Shown here: piece after piece, positions 19,401 through 27,165 of the stretch
Position numbering within the stretch: position 1 is the stretch's first letter
Layout: the number at the start of each line of letters is the position of its first letter
NCBI GenBank assembly: GCA_041920465.1
Contig: JBHGXW010000017.1
Location: forward strand, 27,575 to 91,574
DNA: 64,000 bases
Source: Brevibacillus_H sp041920465
GTDB taxonomy: Bacteria > Bacillota > Bacilli > Brevibacillales > Brevibacillaceae
Direction of reading: 5' to 3'
The notes under the pieces: model-generated
Databases searched by the model: none
The model's input: only the letters and a program-made list of their open reading frames with translations
What the model was told of the DNA's origin: nothing
Position numbers and translations under genes: made by a program

Positions 19401-19903
19401 AGCGTATCCTGCGCTGTTTCTAACAGCAGCACGTCAACACCGCCGAGGATTAATCCTTTGGCCTGCCGGTAATACGCTTCCACCAGCTGTTCAAACGTCG
19501 CTCCACCGGTTAAGGACAATGTCTTGGTGGTAGGTCCCATCGAACCGGCCACATAGCGCGGCCAATCCGGTGTGGAATAGGCGTCTGCCGCCTTCCTGGC
19601 GATTTTCGCGGCTTCGATGTTGATCTCTATGTCTTTCGCTTCCAGTCCGTACTCGGACAATACCACACTGGTGGCGCCGAACGTATTGGTTTCAATAATG
19701 TCCGCTCCTGCTTCCAGGTACTTGTTATGAATGTTCAAGATAACATCGGGACGGGTCAGATTCAGCATTTCGTTACAGCCTTCCAACTCTTCTCCGCCGA
19801 AGTCTTCAGCCGTCAAGCTGGCCTGCTGCAGCATGGTTCCCATCGCACCGTCCAAGATCAAGATTTTCCGTGACAACTGCTGCTCAAATGTTGGTTTTTT
19901 CAT
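16445..19903 (-). CDS. metH: Cobalamin-dependent methionine synthase
   Basis: 1152 residues, full length. Domains in order: homocysteine-binding barrel (zinc ligands Cys227, Cys290, Cys291), pterin-binding barrel from about residue 335 (GERTNVIGSKKF), cobalamin cap near 640-710, B12-binding Rossmann domain with the lower-ligand histidine His722 in DVHDIGKN, and a C-terminal SAM reactivation domain with RVSFGYPACPN. It transfers the methyl of methyl-THF to homocysteine. It leads the SAM-I riboswitch operon and needs B12, which links it to the cobalamin-riboswitch operon in this window. No metE is seen here. Confidence 0.97.
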   Translation of the reverse strand: MKKPTFEQQLSRKILILDGAMGTMLQQASLTAEDFGGEELEGCNEMLNLTRPDVILNIHNKYLEAGADIIETNTFGATSVVLSEYGLEAKDIEINIEAAKIARKAADAYSTPDWPRYVAGSMGPTTKTLSLTGGATFEQLVEAYYRQAKGLILGGVDVLLLETAQDTLNVKAGGIGIRQAFQELNIELPVMISGTIEPMGTTLAGQNIEAFYISIEHLKPVSVGLNCATGPEFMRDHIRTLSELASCQISCYPNAGLPDENGHYHESPESLAAKMAGFAEQGWINIAGGCCGTTPDHVRALAETLKNYKPRQTTGRKVSAVSGIDPVYVEEDNRPLLIGERTNVIGSKKFRDLITSGQYEEASDIARAQVRKGAQVIDICLADPDRDEYNDMKQFLQYVTKKVKAPLMIDSTDPKVMELGLTYSQGKAILNSINLEDGLERFEQVVPLIHKYGAAVVVGTIDEEGMAITRERKLEIARRSYDLLVNQYRVKPEDIIFDPLVFPVGTGDEQYIGSARETVEGIRLIKEAYPACKTTLGISNISFGLPAAGREVLNSVFLYHTTLAGLDYAIVNSEKLERYASIPEEERRLAEALLFETNDATLAEFTEFYRQKKVTNAKEVSTLTLEERLAQYVIDGSKDGLIPDLAEALNRYKPLEIINGPLMAGMEEVGRLFNANQLIVAEVLQSAEVMKAAVAYLEPFMEKTESSTKGKIILATVKGDVHDIGKNLVEIILGNNGYEIVNLGIKVPPEQLIEACRKEQPDAIGLSGLLVKSAQQMVVTAQDLRAAGINVPILVGGAALTRKFTATRIAPEYDGIVLYAKDAMDGLELANKLQKPEEVEQLVKALQEEKQGVKAAADQGSKESRPGTGLIRSEINRQAPLFIPPDLDRHVLKHYPISHLQPYLNLRMLLGKHLGVKGNVDKLLADKDPKVLELYGLVEELLKEAREENLIEAHGLYQFYPAQADGNDILVYDPADLTKVLERFSFPRQTQAPYLCLSDFLRPVESGEMDHIGFLTVTAGKGIREKAEQWKERGDYLKSHVLQAVALELAEAFAERLHHVMRDIWGFPDPADMTMLERFGARYQGIRVSFGYPACPNLEDQEKLFRLLRPEEIGIQLTDGFMMDPEASVSAVVFAHPEARYFNAVSAADADE

Positions 19904-20008
19904 GTGATTTCCTTCTTTCCCCTAAAGATACGAGAGCCTTTTGGCGACGGCAGAGCCGTAGTTGTTCTGATGTCGATAGGACAAAATTTACAAAATCCTA
20001 TCGACCAA

Positions 20009-20050
20009 AAAAGAAAAATCCCCTTCTTGAAAGTCATAAGAAGAGGATTC
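20009..20050 (-). terminator. Riboswitch-controlled terminator ahead of metH
   Basis: On the minus strand: stem AATCCTCTTCTT / AAGAAGGGGATT followed by TTTTTCTTTTTT. The 5' arm can alternatively pair with the GAGAGGAT at the 3' end of the SAM-I aptamer, giving the usual antiterminator. Confidence 0.88.
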
Positions 20051-20074
20051 TGTCATGAGCAAAAATGCATACAT

Positions 20075-20181
20075 CCTCTCTTATCTTTCAAAGCAAACCG
20101 CTTTGCTGGAATTGGCACCTGTTCCGATCAGGTTGCCGAGGCTTCATAGGGCCAGTCCCTCCACCTCTCTGGATAAGAGAA
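20075..20181 (-). promoter_or_regulatory. SAM-I riboswitch (S-box) controlling metH-yitJ
   Basis: On the minus strand the P1 strand CTCTTATC opens and GATAAGAG closes the element. Hallmarks in order are AGAGGTGGAGGGACTGGCCC, TATGAAGCC and CGGCAACC. A terminator with T run lies about 30 nt downstream. SAM binding is expected to stop transcription before metH. Confidence 0.95.
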
Positions 20182-20212
20182 TAACGAACAAAACATGATG
20201 AAGTTGTTGTGT

Positions 20213-20241
20213 ATATTACCATTCGTTTCTTCTTACGTCAA
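20213..20241 (-). promoter_or_regulatory. Sigma-A promoter of the metH operon
   Basis: Minus strand TTGACG, 17-nt spacer, TAATAT. The -10 lies about 32 nt upstream of the riboswitch P1. Confidence 0.75.
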
Positions 20242-20359
20242 TGAAAATATCAGTTTCTTTTCCAACATTACTTTTTTTTTGTAACTAGACGAATGCCCAA
20301 ACATGCCGTGACGTTCGTGTATAGACTGTTATCATAACGGAAAGGAGGGAGAACGCAAC

Positions 20360-20458
20360 ATGAGTACATCATCTTTTTGCAACAACTTTAGCGACTGCTT
20401 CGTGTTGATACTCGTTCTGTTTATACTGCTGGTAATCGTTGGAGCTTCCGACAACTAA
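20360..20458 (+). CDS. YjcZ-type spore membrane microprotein, 32 residues
   Basis: Starts MSTSSFCNNFSDC and continues with the hydrophobic helix FVLILVLFILLVIVGAS, the YjcZ-family core, sharing VLFILLVIVG with the copy at 14355. Two N-terminal cysteines are unusual compared with that copy. AAAGGAGGG lies 9 nt before the ATG and a terminator follows. The spore role is inferred from the family. Confidence 0.75.
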   Translation: MSTSSFCNNFSDCFVLILVLFILLVIVGASDN

Positions 20459-20498
20459 TCCCGGCGGTCCAGAACAACACCATAATGAGAACACTTGA

Positions 20499-20537
20499 AA
20501 GAGACACCTGTGAACCTGGCGGGTGTCTCTTTTCTTC
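20499..20537 (+). terminator. Rho-independent terminator of the microprotein gene
   Basis: GAGACACC / GGGTGTCTC stem with a 12-nt loop, followed by TTTTCTT. Confidence 0.82.
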
Positions 20538-20685
20538 GCATCGGGCTCCGCTCGGTCGAAGCGTCAAGTATGGACGAGCGGGTTTTCTTCATTGCCAGAA
20601 TCGGGCATCTTTGATACGATCAAACCGGATTAGATGCGTTTCACCCTGCATTTACACCCTACCTTATAAGAAAGGGGAAAACACC

Positions 20686-21174
20686 ATGAATCAACCTGTT
20701 GAGAAAAAGAGCCGCTCTGCCCTGCTTGCTTCTGTTGAACCGGTGAAGGATTTGGGACAAGGCGACTTTGAAACATACCGCATCGTCAAAGAAAGAGGCA
20801 GCGCTCAACACTACCTGCACTACTCGTTTTTCCATATCAAGCTGTCCGAAGGCGGAATTCGCGAAGACTACGATTACTTCCTGCCTCTGGACGAAGATGA
20901 TGTGTTGGCGATCGTCTTAGGGGAACAGCCTTACGAGTTTCCCAAGCATTGGCGAAAAACCTATTTGAGAAGCGGTACGGATGACCGGCTTTTCCCGTAC
21001 GATCCCGGACAAAGCGACGAATTGGAACGTGAGAAGGAAGAAGAGCTGGGAATTCTGGAAGCGCTGACGCGGTATAAGGAAGCATACCTGAATGCTGACG
21101 ATAAAGAAGCCTTGACCCGCAAACTGTTTGAAGAACTGGACGCCAACCGCAAAAAGTTCGATTCCAAGCCTTAA
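20686..21174 (+). CDS. Hypothetical protein, 162 residues
   Basis: No family recognised. A mixed N-terminal half (DFETYRIVKERGSAQ, YFLPLDEDDVLAIVLGEQPYEFP in part) is followed by an acidic and basic helical tail (DELEREKEEELGILEAL). No signal peptide or membrane segment. I chose the ATG at 20686 because AAGGGG precedes it; the open frame extends upstream through the previous terminator. It lies directly before the argS T-box. Confidence 0.7.
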   Translation: MNQPVEKKSRSALLASVEPVKDLGQGDFETYRIVKERGSAQHYLHYSFFHIKLSEGGIREDYDYFLPLDEDDVLAIVLGEQPYEFPKHWRKTYLRSGTDDRLFPYDPGQSDELEREKEEELGILEALTRYKEAYLNADDKEALTRKLFEELDANRKKFDSKP

Positions 21175-21190
21175 TCAGTTCATCCGTTGG

Positions 21191-21219
21191 TTGCGTCAGA
21201 CAAAACAGTTCGCTATAAT
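21191..21219 (+). promoter_or_regulatory. Sigma-A promoter of the T-box/argS unit
   Basis: TTGCGT, 17-nt spacer, TATAAT; a second TATAAT lies 9 nt further on. The T-box leader begins about 30 nt downstream. Confidence 0.7.
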
Positions 21220-21249
21220 ACATGCTATAATCATCAATATTTGATCATC

Positions 21250-21510
21250 AATGAAGAGGAGAGTACTCACTCGACTGACCGAAGCGAGCCAGGGACGGTG
21301 AAAGCCTGGCGTCAAAGCGTTTGAGGAAGCGCACCTCGAAGATGCGGCTTGAAGGTCTTGCCGGAAGAAGACTGCGTAGAGCTTGCCGGGTTTGCCCGTT
21401 ACAGCGAAAAAGTCGGCTTTTTTCCAAGGAAAAAAGCAAGAAGAGTGGTACCGCGGGAGTAAATCATCCTCTCGTCTCTTTGCAAAGAGACGAGGGGTTT
21501 TTTAATTTTG
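21250..21510 (+). promoter_or_regulatory. T-box riboswitch controlling argS
   Basis: An AGTA-type 5' segment (GAGAGTACTCACTCGAC), the distal loop with GGTGAAAGCC, the conserved T-box AAGAGTGGTACCGCGGG at about 21440-21456, and a terminator (CCTCTCGTCTCTTTGC / GCAAAGAGACGAGG, then TTTTTT) at 21468-21503 are all present. The likely specifier is CGC (Arg) at 21330-21332, followed by A, which agrees with the downstream arginyl-tRNA synthetase. Uncharged tRNA-Arg should promote readthrough. Confidence 0.93.
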
Positions 21511-21530
21511 TCTTACAAAGGATGGTTACA

Positions 21531-23249
21531 ATGAGTCAAAGCTACAAACAACTGGTGGCGGAAAAGATTACCGCTGCTCTTCATGAACTGGGTGTGGAGG
21601 ACTTCCCTTTGGAAAAAGTGGAATCAATGCTGGAAACCCCGCCAAATCCGGCGATGGGCGATATCGCGTTCCCCTGCTTCCAATTGGCCAAAGCGCTGAG
21701 AAAAGCTCCGCCGATGATCGCGGGCGAAGTAGCCGGCAAAATCACAGGTGACTTTTTCAAAGAAGTGCAGGCAGTCGGCCCGTACGTCAACTTCTTCCTG
21801 GATCGCCTTCGCGTAAGCGCTGAAGTAATCGAGACGATCCTTGCACAAGGAGCGGCTTACGGCTCTTCCAACGTAGGAGCAGGCCGCAACGTGCCAATTG
21901 ACCTCTCCTCCCCTAACATTGCCAAGCCGTTTTCCATGGGACACCTGCGCTCAACCGTCATCGGGAACGCGATTGCCAACATCCTGGCAAAACACGGCTA
22001 CAATCCGGTGCGCATCAACCATTTGGGTGACTGGGGAACACAGTTCGGCAAGCTGATTGTCGCCTACAAAAAATGGGGCGACGAAGAAAAGGTAAAACAA
22101 GAGCCGATCAAGGAGCTGCTTCAGCTTTACATCCAATTCCATGAAGAAGCAGAAAAAGATCCATCGCTAGAAGATCAGGGACGCGAGTGGTTCAAGCGTC
22201 TGGAAGACGGCGACGAGGAAGCCCGCCAGCTCTGGCAGTGGTTCCGTGACGAATCGCTCAAGGAATTCATGAAGATTTATGAGCTGCTCGGAGTTCAGTT
22301 CGATTCTTTCCACGGCGAAGCCTTCTACAATGACAAAATGGACCGGGTAGTGGAACTGCTGGAATCCAAGGGCTTGCTCACCGAATCAGAAGGAGCGCTT
22401 GTCGTCTCTTTGGATGAGTATGACATGCCGCCCTGTCTCATTAAAAAGTCAGACGGTGCCACTCTCTACGCGACCCGCGACCTGGCTGCCGCCTTGTATC
22501 GCCATGAACAGTACAACTTTGCCAAAGCCCTTTACGTGGTGGGCGGAGAACAGCGGCTTCACTTCCAACAACTGTTCAAAGTGCTGCAAAAAGCTGGCTT
22601 TGACTGGTCGAAAGAGATGTATCACATTCCGTTCGGCATGATGCTCAAAGACGGCAAGAAGATGTCCACCCGCAAAGGAAAAGTGGTTCTTTTGGAAGAG
22701 GTGCTGGCCCAAGCGATTGAAGACGTCTTCAAAGTAATTGAAGAAAAGAATCCGTCACTCGCCAATAAAGAAGAAGTGGCTCGTCAGGTTGGGGTTGGCG
22801 CGGTTATCTTCCACGATTTGAAGAATTATCGCTTAAACGACATCAACTTCTCGTGGGAAGAGATGCTTACCTTCGAAGGCGAAACCGGCCCATATGTGCA
22901 GTACAGCCACGCCCGCGCCTGCTCGCTCTTGCGAAAAGGCAACTATCAGGGCGGCAAGGTAACACTCACTCCGGACGCACTTGATTCGGCGGAAGCATGG
23001 GCCGTAGTCACCCTGTTGATCAACTTCCCTGAGATTGTCGAACGGGCAAGAGACGAGTTCGATCCGTCCCTGGTTGGCAAATACGTGGTTGATTTGGCGC
23101 AGGCATTTAACAAGTTCTACGCCAACGTACGCATCCTGGCCGAAGACGAAGCAGTAAAAACAGCCCGACTCCATCTGGCTGCGGCTGTGGTGGTCGTTCT
23201 GAAGGAAGGCCTCCGCCTGCTCGGCATTCAAGCGCCGGAAGAAATGTAG
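21531..23249 (+). CDS. argS: Arginyl-tRNA synthetase
   Basis: 572-residue class I aminoacyl-tRNA synthetase charging tRNA-Arg. Seen are the N-terminal additional domain, the HIGH-type motif within SPNIAKPFSMGHLRST, the KMSK-like loop GKKMSTRKGK, and the C-terminal anticodon-binding domain with the ArgS-typical VQYSHARACSLLRK just before it. I place the start at the ATG at 21531, preceded by AAAGGATGG; the frame stays open upstream only through the T-box leader. Confidence 0.97.
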   Translation: MSQSYKQLVAEKITAALHELGVEDFPLEKVESMLETPPNPAMGDIAFPCFQLAKALRKAPPMIAGEVAGKITGDFFKEVQAVGPYVNFFLDRLRVSAEVIETILAQGAAYGSSNVGAGRNVPIDLSSPNIAKPFSMGHLRSTVIGNAIANILAKHGYNPVRINHLGDWGTQFGKLIVAYKKWGDEEKVKQEPIKELLQLYIQFHEEAEKDPSLEDQGREWFKRLEDGDEEARQLWQWFRDESLKEFMKIYELLGVQFDSFHGEAFYNDKMDRVVELLESKGLLTESEGALVVSLDEYDMPPCLIKKSDGATLYATRDLAAALYRHEQYNFAKALYVVGGEQRLHFQQLFKVLQKAGFDWSKEMYHIPFGMMLKDGKKMSTRKGKVVLLEEVLAQAIEDVFKVIEEKNPSLANKEEVARQVGVGAVIFHDLKNYRLNDINFSWEEMLTFEGETGPYVQYSHARACSLLRKGNYQGGKVTLTPDALDSAEAWAVVTLLINFPEIVERARDEFDPSLVGKYVVDLAQAFNKFYANVRILAEDEAVKTARLHLAAAVVVVLKEGLRLLGIQAPEEM

Positions 23250-23282
23250 ACTTATACCCACCCGTCCAAATCTGCAATCTGA

Positions 23283-23311
23283 GAGGAACCTCATTTGGTT
23301 CCTCGTTTTTA
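23283..23311 (+). terminator. Rho-independent terminator of argS
   Basis: GAGGAACC / GGTTCCTC stem followed by GTTTTT, about 35 nt after the stop. Confidence 0.88.
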
Positions 23312-23429
23312 CTTTCATTGTGCTGGCAGGTAATCTGGAATGAAAAGCAAGAGAAACGCTACGGATTAGCGAGTTGTTTTGCCTATTTTTGTAAACTATT
23401 CCAGCAATTCGATGGGATATTGAAATATT

Positions 23430-23972
23430 ATGAACAAGTATTGGATGATTTTGCCTATGAGAAAATATTTTTACATATTCCCTCTGGTAAAAGGGGTCAC
23501 AAAACCGTTTGAGATTTATGACAAAGATAAAAATAAAGTTGGTGAAATCCAGAGGGTTTATTCTGGGTTACTTGCGAAAATAGTAGAGATACTCATTACT
23601 GGTTGGGAAGTAAACGTTCTGTTCATCGATGGGCAGTCAAGAATCGAAATCAATGAACTTTTTCGTTGGGGAAGCTGCCAATGGAGAATTTTGAAGGATG
23701 GGAATGAACTAGGCAGCTTAAGAAATATAAAAAAATTCGAACTAGGCGACACAAAGGAACTTATCCTATATAATCAGGTATTTACCATTCATAATAAATT
23801 TGCAGTAACGAAAACAATGATTACAAATCAACAAGGAGACACAGTTGCTGAAATTGATTACAAAATATTCGATGTTTCACGAAAAAAAGAAATGACAATC
23901 TATGATGATAGGTTGCCCTTTGGCTTGCTGATTGCGATAGATTATGTTACCAGTTTGAAAAGAAAAAAATAA
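23430..23972 (+). CDS. Tubby C-terminal-domain-like protein (tentative)
   Basis: 180 residues, beta-rich, no signal peptide. The pattern RKYFYIFPLVKG, KPFEIYDKDKNKVGEIQR, and later YDDRLPFGLLIAIDYV resembles Bacillales proteins annotated as tubby-like or LURP-one-like; I cannot confirm this without a profile search. The gene is far more AT-rich than its neighbours (runs such as AAAATATT), which suggests recent acquisition. Neither the ATG at 23430 nor the in-frame ATG at 23457 has a good ribosome site. Confidence 0.55.
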   Translation: MNKYWMILPMRKYFYIFPLVKGVTKPFEIYDKDKNKVGEIQRVYSGLLAKIVEILITGWEVNVLFIDGQSRIEINELFRWGSCQWRILKDGNELGSLRNIKKFELGDTKELILYNQVFTIHNKFAVTKTMITNQQGDTVAEIDYKIFDVSRKKEMTIYDDRLPFGLLIAIDYVTSLKRKK

Positions 23973-24140
23973 GCAAGGTAAGCAATTCGGATAAAGAATA
24001 GCGTGAATTCGCTCATGAATCCACGCCCAATCATTGTCTCTATGGTTTTTTTATCGGAATCATGAGGGTCAATTCCGGCTCATCGTGAGCTCCCCCTGTC
24101 GATCTGTATGTAAAACCCTGCTGATCTGTATGATAAGCTT

Positions 24141-24542
24141 CTATTCCGTTCTCTCTCTTGCCTGTCTTTCGAACCAAGCTTTGGACAGCAACCGAACCAC
24201 TTGTTTGGACAGCGACTTCTCTTCCTCGACAGTTTGTCCGTCCGCAGCGACAAGCCGATACAAAAGGGCGGTGTCGTCCGCAGGGTCTGACTTGGTTTGA
24301 AGCGTTTTGTCGCCCAGCTTGCCCGCTTCCTTCCACTCCTCGATCATCAATTCATATTCATCGATGGCCAATTCAATATACTCTCCGTCAGGCAAATCGA
24401 TTACCGCGTATCCGTCGTGTTCAATTTCTGCTTCGTATGTATGTCCGTTGGCTTTCTCATAGAGCGCCAGTTCCGCTTTATCGTTTAAGTTCTCTTCAAT
24501 CTTCTTGAAATCGCGGATTGTTACTTTTACCAATCTTTTCAT
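24141..24542 (-). CDS. Hypothetical acidic protein, 133 residues
   Basis: No family recognised. The N-terminal half alternates strands and acidic turns (KRLVKVTIRDFKKIEE, GYAVIDLPDGEYIELAIDEY); the C-terminal half is helical with KSLSKQVVRLLSKAWFERQ. It is a convincing gene: AAGGAGG lies 8 nt before the ATG, and composition matches the neighbourhood. It is divergent from asnB. Confidence 0.68.
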   Translation of the reverse strand: MKRLVKVTIRDFKKIEENLNDKAELALYEKANGHTYEAEIEHDGYAVIDLPDGEYIELAIDEYELMIEEWKEAGKLGDKTLQTKSDPADDTALLYRLVAADGQTVEEEKSLSKQVVRLLSKAWFERQARERTE

Positions 24543-24702
24543 CTTGATCGCCTCCTTCTCTACTCTAGCATGATCGTTGGATCGATTCCAGCGTTTACTA
24601 AGTTAGGATTTTTTCATTGGTTCGGACAGACAATTCCGCCCAGTTTCTTGCATACGATGTGCCGAGGGCGATAGCAAGATTGGAACGGAAGGATGAATGA
24701 CG

Positions 24703-26547
24703 ATGTGTGGAATAACTGGTTGGATTCATTGGAAGAAAGACTTGACACTGGAACTTCCGATTATCCAAAAAATGACCGAAACCCTGACGAATCGCGGGCC
24801 GGACGCAGTGGGAATCTGGATGAACAAGCATGTTGCGTTCGGACATCGACGTTTATGCGTCGTAGACCCAGCCGGGGGAGCGCAGCCGATGACCAAAAAA
24901 CGGGGCGATTACAATTATACGATGATTTATAACGGAGAACTATATAATACGGAAGACATAAGGCGGGAATTGCTGGCAAGAGGACACCAGTTCCGCTCTC
25001 ACTCCGACACGGAAGTGCTGTTGACGGCTTACATGGAATGGGGCAGTGAATGCCTCCGCAAACTGAACGGCATTTTTGCCTTTGCCATCTGGGATGAACC
25101 GAGACAACGGCTGTTTCTGGCTCGTGACCGGATGGGGGTAAAACCGCTCTTTTATGCGGAACGGGAGCATTCTTTTTACTTCGGCTCGGAATTAAAAGCG
25201 TTGCTCGCACATCCTGACGTACGCCCCGAAATCGATCGGGAAGGGTTGGCAGAAATCTTCATGATGGGCCCCTCCCGTACTCCAGGCCATGGTGTGTTCC
25301 GGGGAGTGAAGGAATTAAGGCCGGGATATTTCCTGGAAGTGGACGAATCAGGAGTCCGCAGCCGCCAGTATTGGTCGCTCGTGAGCAAACCGCATGAGGA
25401 TGATTTTGAGACGACGGTTTCAACGGTTCGCTCCCTTTTGCTCGATTCGATCGAACGCCAGCTTGTCTCCGACGTCCCGATCGCTACCCTGTTATCCGGC
25501 GGACTGGACTCCAGCGTGATTACGGCTGTTTCTGCCGAGGTGTTCAAACGGGAAGGCCGCGGCCCCTTGCATACTTACTCGATTGATTATGTGGGCAACC
25601 ATCAACATTTCAAGGCAAGCTCTTTCCAGCCCGACGAAGATGCTCCCTGGATCAAGCGGGTAAGCGAATATATTGGCACGATTCATCACACGATTGAATT
25701 TGATACGCCCGAACTGGCGGAATCGCTGAAAACTGCCCTTTTTGCCAGAGACTTGCCGGGAATGACGGATATTGACGCTTCCCTGTACCTGTTTTGCCGT
25801 GAAATAAAAAAGGAGACGACCGTTGTTCTTTCCGGCGAGTGCGCGGATGAGGTGTTTGGCGGCTATCCGTGGTTTTATCGGGAGGAATTGCTGCAGTCGG
25901 GCACCTTCCCCTGGATGCGATTGACACACCAACGCGTAAATTGGCTGTCCGATGAAATGAAGGACTTGATTCGGCCATCCGAGTATTTGGCGCAGCGCTA
26001 CCAAGAGACTCTGGACGAGGTGCCGCGCTTGCCGGGAGAAGATCCTGAGGAAGCTCGCCGCCGGGAAATGTTTTATCTGAACATCAACTGGTTTATGAGT
26101 ACACTGTTGGACCGCAAAGACCGGATGAGTATGGCAGCCAGTCTGGAGGCAAGGGTTCCGTTCTGCGATCACAGGATTGTCGAGTACGTCTGGAACATTC
26201 CGTGGGCGATGAAGCGGCATATGGACCGTGAAAAAGGCATTTTGCGCAAGGCAATGGAAGGCATTTTGCCGGATGATGTGCTGTATCGTAAAAAGAGCCC
26301 CTATCCGAAGACACACAATCCCGCCTATGCAGAGGCTACCCGCAAGTGGCTCCTGGAGGTACTGGACGATCCGGCTTCACCGCTTCTGCCGTTGATCGAT
26401 CAAGAGGTAGTCCGTGAGATCACCAAACAGGACACGGCAGCCAGCAATCTCCCATGGTTCGGGCAGTTGATGAGCACGCCACAATTGTTTGCCTATCTGG
26501 CTCAAATTGATTTGTGGCTGAGAGAATACAAGGTAACGATCGTTTAA
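24703..26547 (+). CDS. asnB: Asparagine synthetase (glutamine-hydrolysing)
   Basis: 614 residues; makes asparagine from aspartate, glutamine and ATP. The N-terminal glutaminase domain needs Cys as residue 2, so the ATG at 24703 (MCGITGW) is chosen over the ATG two codons upstream; GGAAGG lies 10 nt before it. Other glutaminase motifs are NRGPDAVG and GHRRLCVVD. The synthetase domain begins near residue 240 with the pyrophosphate loop LLSGGLDSSVI. The length equals that of sporulation-associated AsnO of B. subtilis, so an asnO-type role is possible. Confidence 0.93.
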   Translation: MCGITGWIHWKKDLTLELPIIQKMTETLTNRGPDAVGIWMNKHVAFGHRRLCVVDPAGGAQPMTKKRGDYNYTMIYNGELYNTEDIRRELLARGHQFRSHSDTEVLLTAYMEWGSECLRKLNGIFAFAIWDEPRQRLFLARDRMGVKPLFYAEREHSFYFGSELKALLAHPDVRPEIDREGLAEIFMMGPSRTPGHGVFRGVKELRPGYFLEVDESGVRSRQYWSLVSKPHEDDFETTVSTVRSLLLDSIERQLVSDVPIATLLSGGLDSSVITAVSAEVFKREGRGPLHTYSIDYVGNHQHFKASSFQPDEDAPWIKRVSEYIGTIHHTIEFDTPELAESLKTALFARDLPGMTDIDASLYLFCREIKKETTVVLSGECADEVFGGYPWFYREELLQSGTFPWMRLTHQRVNWLSDEMKDLIRPSEYLAQRYQETLDEVPRLPGEDPEEARRREMFYLNINWFMSTLLDRKDRMSMAASLEARVPFCDHRIVEYVWNIPWAMKRHMDREKGILRKAMEGILPDDVLYRKKSPYPKTHNPAYAEATRKWLLEVLDDPASPLLPLIDQEVVREITKQDTAASNLPWFGQLMSTPQLFAYLAQIDLWLREYKVTIV

Positions 26548-26589
26548 GCAATTTTCATGATTTAAATCGATAAAGCTTTCTTTTATAGA

Positions 26590-26627
26590 AAAAACTCCCT
26601 TCCAAATGCAAAGGGAGTTTTGGTTTT
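26590..26627 (+). terminator. Terminator shared by asnB and the cstR-like gene
   Basis: AAAACTCCCTT / AAGGGAGTTTT stem with A and T runs on both sides, lying between two convergent genes; probably works in both directions. Confidence 0.85.
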
Positions 26628-26632
26628 GCCTC

Positions 26633-26893
26633 TTATCGGCTTTTTACAAGCAAATCAACTGCTTCTTTAATGATAGGGTCAGGGTTGTTTCCCTTGCTGA
26701 GTTCTTCACGGATGCAGGATTCCAGATTGCTGGCTACAATCAAGCCAATGCTGCGGTCAACAGCAGAACGAATCGCGGTCAATTGCGTTACAACATCCCG
26801 GCAGTCTTTGGTTTGTTCCATCATGCTCAGCACACCGCGAATCTGGCCTTCAATCCGGCGCAGACGATTTTTTATCGAATCTGAATATTGCAT
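26633..26893 (-). CDS. cstR: CsoR/DUF156 family repressor, CstR-like persulfide sensor
   Basis: 86-residue all-helical repressor. Cys31 (in DCRDVV) and Cys60 (in NLESC) are the two positions used by the persulfide sensor CstR. The residue that is the histidine copper ligand in CsoR, four before the second Cys, is Asn56 here, which argues against a Cu(I) sensor. The ATG at 26893 has AGAGGTGG upstream. No sulfide-oxidation or copper genes adjoin it, so its targets lie elsewhere, perhaps including the sulfurtransferase at 9350. Confidence 0.82.
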   Translation of the reverse strand: MQYSDSIKNRLRRIEGQIRGVLSMMEQTKDCRDVVTQLTAIRSAVDRSIGLIVASNLESCIREELSKGNNPDPIIKEAVDLLVKSR

Positions 26894-27086
26894 GAAACCA
26901 CCTCTAGGTTGGCACTCTTTCATTTTATTATACCCTACGGGGCAATTCGCACAAGTAGATTCTTTGATTTCATGCAAGTCATTGGACAAACCCTGCTTTT
27001 ATTGTCACCAAATTGACTTAAGTTTGCGGCAAGTGCCGTTGTTACGTCACGAGCAAGAATTTTTTTTGGGGGTTGGACGGCAGGGA

Positions 27087-27115
27087 TTGACTTTCCCCAA
27101 TCGTTGATAGATAAT
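27087..27115 (+). promoter_or_regulatory. Sigma-A promoter of trpS
   Basis: TTGACT, 17-nt spacer, GATAAT, about 50 nt upstream of the GTG start. No T-box sequence is visible in this short leader. Confidence 0.7.
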
Positions 27116-27165
27116 ACTTGGAGTTTTACTCTGGCAGTGGTTTTGATTGAAGGAGGAATACATAC

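Noticed and set aside
20485..20685. N-terminal extension of the 162-residue gene
   Set aside because: It crosses a terminator and lacks a ribosome site; the ATG at 20686 has one.
21321..21530. N-terminal extension of ArgS
   Set aside because: The frame passes through the T-box leader and its terminator.
26990..27165. Tryptophan T-box or TRAP site before trpS
   Set aside because: No T-box core sequence and no regular GAG/UAG repeats in the short leader.
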